From: Glandiceps talaboti
Taxonomy: Eukaryota; Hemichordata; Enteropneusta; Spengelidae
DNA: 64,000 nucleotides
Assembly (NCBI RefSeq): GCF_964340395.1
Contig: NC_135558.1
Span: 13,593,501-13,657,500, forward strand
Direction of reading: 5' to 3'
Part shown: one piece after another, positions 62,400 through 64,000 of the stretch
Layout of the letters: the number at the start of each line of letters is the position of its first letter
Numbering within the stretch: the first letter of the stretch is position 1
Notes under the pieces: generated by a model
What the model was told of the DNA's origin: nothing
Seen by the model: only the letters and a program-made list of their open reading frames with translations
Database searches by the model: none
Translations under genes and position numbers: made by a program

Positions 62400-62935
62400 T
62401 TGTTTCGAGAAGATAAGGCAATTTTATCACGACGGAAGGACTGAAATAACAAAGTAAATGAACAATATATAAATCAAAAGAAATAATCTAGAATTTGATG
62501 CAGTGTTCTAAAATAGCTATTTTGGAAAGTGTAAATCAGTACATGGAAAGGAATCGATATACATTCGATGAGGCTAGGAGGATAACTTTTAGTGTGTCAA
62601 GAAGATATTTACTAGGCAATTTTATCATGATGAAAGGGCTAAAACAACTTTTTTTTATATATATATCAATTGACAGAAAGAATACTGAATATCTATTTTG
62701 AAAAATGTAAATTACACACATGGGAAGAACACATGATGATTAAGTATGGTTTGGTAAAGAAAAAATAATTTTTACTATGTTAAAAAAATAAGGCAATTTC
62801 ATCATGATGGAAGGGGTAACAGAACTTTATAAAAATTTATCAATTGCTGGAAAGAATATATGAATGTGATTCAGTGCTCTGAAATTAATTTCTGAAAAAT
62901 GAAAATCAATGTATGGAGAGAATACACAATTGATT
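62400..62935. repeat. Minisatellite, three diverged units of about 175-198 bp
   Basis: aaggcaattttatcacgacg gaaggactgaaa, taggcaattttatcatgatg aaagggctaaaa and aaggcaatttcatcatgatg gaaggggtaaca start near 62416, 62614 and 62789. Each is followed by tcaattgacagaaagaatac-like and gtgttctaaaatagctattt-like segments. Confidence 0.85.
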
Positions 62936-64000
62936 CAATATGCCTGGGTATTGAGAATATATAACTCAACCCGATGAAAATTATCATGAAATCCTAGAAA
63001 GTTGCTTGCAGGCCTTCTTGTAATCTGAGTGGGACACATCAAATATATACCCTTTCACCTTTCCAACACACCAGTGCTGCATAGAAATTCCCTTATGGAT
63101 GAACTCTGATCTTTTATACCAAAATGTGATCCCTGCCCAACAGCTAGAGGGACATGTGTCAAATGGAGAGAATAACATGATGTAAGAGCTTTTTACATGG
63201 CCTAAACTTTGCTTTCATGGCTTCACAGTGCTTGCAGTCATTTATGAATAATTCAAAGAACTTAAGTGAGTACTGGGAAAGCATTCATGTCATTCACATT
63301 AAAGCATCATTTACATGTAGTTTTAAAAATAATTTGAGAAAGATGTATCTCTTAATTTAGTTGCACCCCTGTCTATTGTCTGCCTACATAAAAAAAATCC
63401 AAATTTTTAGCAGTTATATCTCACAAGTGAGTACCAGAAGTGCATCTATTATTAGACATCATGATGCTTTCACATTTTAGAATGTTTTCTCAAAGATTTA
63501 GCATTGGTAAAATTTACAAAAATATCACTAGAGTTTAAGCAAAAGGTTTAAGTATTAAACATGGCTAGCAAGACTGTTCATAATTATTAAAATCAAATTT
63601 AATAATTTGTCATTATCAAAACCTGGCATATTTGGCATAATAGTGATCGTAGTACTTCTTAGTCCAAAACAAAGACAAATTCATCTTTTCCGTTGCACTC
63701 TTTTGGTAAATTAAGTGTTATCATTATCAATGATGCATCAGAGCTTGTAAACAGGTGACAAGTTTCTAGAAAGGGATAGTCAGTTTGTTTGAAAATAGTT
63801 TCTAGGTATTGCATGTCTTAAGGTAGAATGTGCCTCATGGAATGAATGTCACTGAAAAACAACATTCATACAATTCCTCTGAACTTTGCCATATCTAACA
63901 TATCTGCTTTCCTTTCGAGAATTTAAATAAAATTTGGGGGTTCATGGTCTTATTTTCAATAATCTAGTTCTAAACTGGTACAGTGTATTACATATTAAAA

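Larger units (their letters stand above)
22035..64000 (-). other. No confident exon: very long 5' intron of GABBR1 and/or upstream intergenic DNA
   Basis: No GGWPGG-type flytrap start, signal peptide or sushi repeat could be read on the minus strand across about 42 kb, and no recognisable gene of another family on either strand. Features inside are mobile elements and repeats, listed separately. Stretches with nothing recognised: 22730-25150, 26210-28440, 28700-30370, 31400-33290, 34100-36630, 36680-38130, 39370-40550, 44370-46265, 46560-48400, 50680-53285, 54645-57740, 57960-59970, 60445-61585 and 62940-64000. Confidence 0.7.

Overview
This is animal genomic DNA: AT-rich, with introns, microsatellites, minisatellite arrays and many small non-autonomous mobile elements. 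No bacterial-style gene is present. It most likely comes from an invertebrate. The encoded protein resembles both insect and vertebrate GABA-B receptor subunit 1, and the word tacatgta is frequent. I cannot name the phylum from the sequence alone.

One gene can be read with confidence. It lies on the minus strand between 440 and 22034 and encodes a metabotropic GABA receptor subunit 1 (GABBR1 family). Ten exons with GT-AG borders are recovered. Their phases match at every junction and together they give 447 uninterrupted codons. In transcript order (high to low coordinates) they cover most of the extracellular Venus-flytrap domain, the short linker, transmembrane segment 1 and transmembrane segment 2. 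The residues that contact GABA in the human subunit are kept where the domain is covered, so this looks like the ligand-binding subunit and not the GB2 partner. TM3 to TM7 and the cytoplasmic coiled coil must lie beyond the left edge. The signal peptide and first Venus-flytrap exon were not found anywhere between 22035 and 64000, so they are probably beyond the right edge. Two weak, phase-compatible candidate exons (38502-38575 and 44282-44366) might be an alternative 5' end.

Introns (573-21896): 270 bp to about 4.7 kb. They hold tetranucleotide and dinucleotide microsatellites very close to five of the ten exons, a tandem array of about 150-bp units near 6740-7465, a SINE fragment, and several fold-back or MITE-like elements.

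Right two-thirds (22035-64000): no convincing coding exon of any other gene. It is either a very long 5' intron of the same gene or intron plus upstream intergenic DNA. It holds five copies of a palindromic element with a hairpin around a gtcacta core, an intact-looking 452-bp MITE (33643-34094), a tRNA-derived SINE (53285-53632), several minisatellites and large microsatellites. No CRISPR, rRNA, tRNA gene or intact transposase or reverse transcriptase was seen. Most six-frame ORFs here are chance or come from simple repeats. I did not find evidence of a new biological system. The points most worth a second look are the missing 5' exon, the candidate alternative exons, and the fold-back element families.
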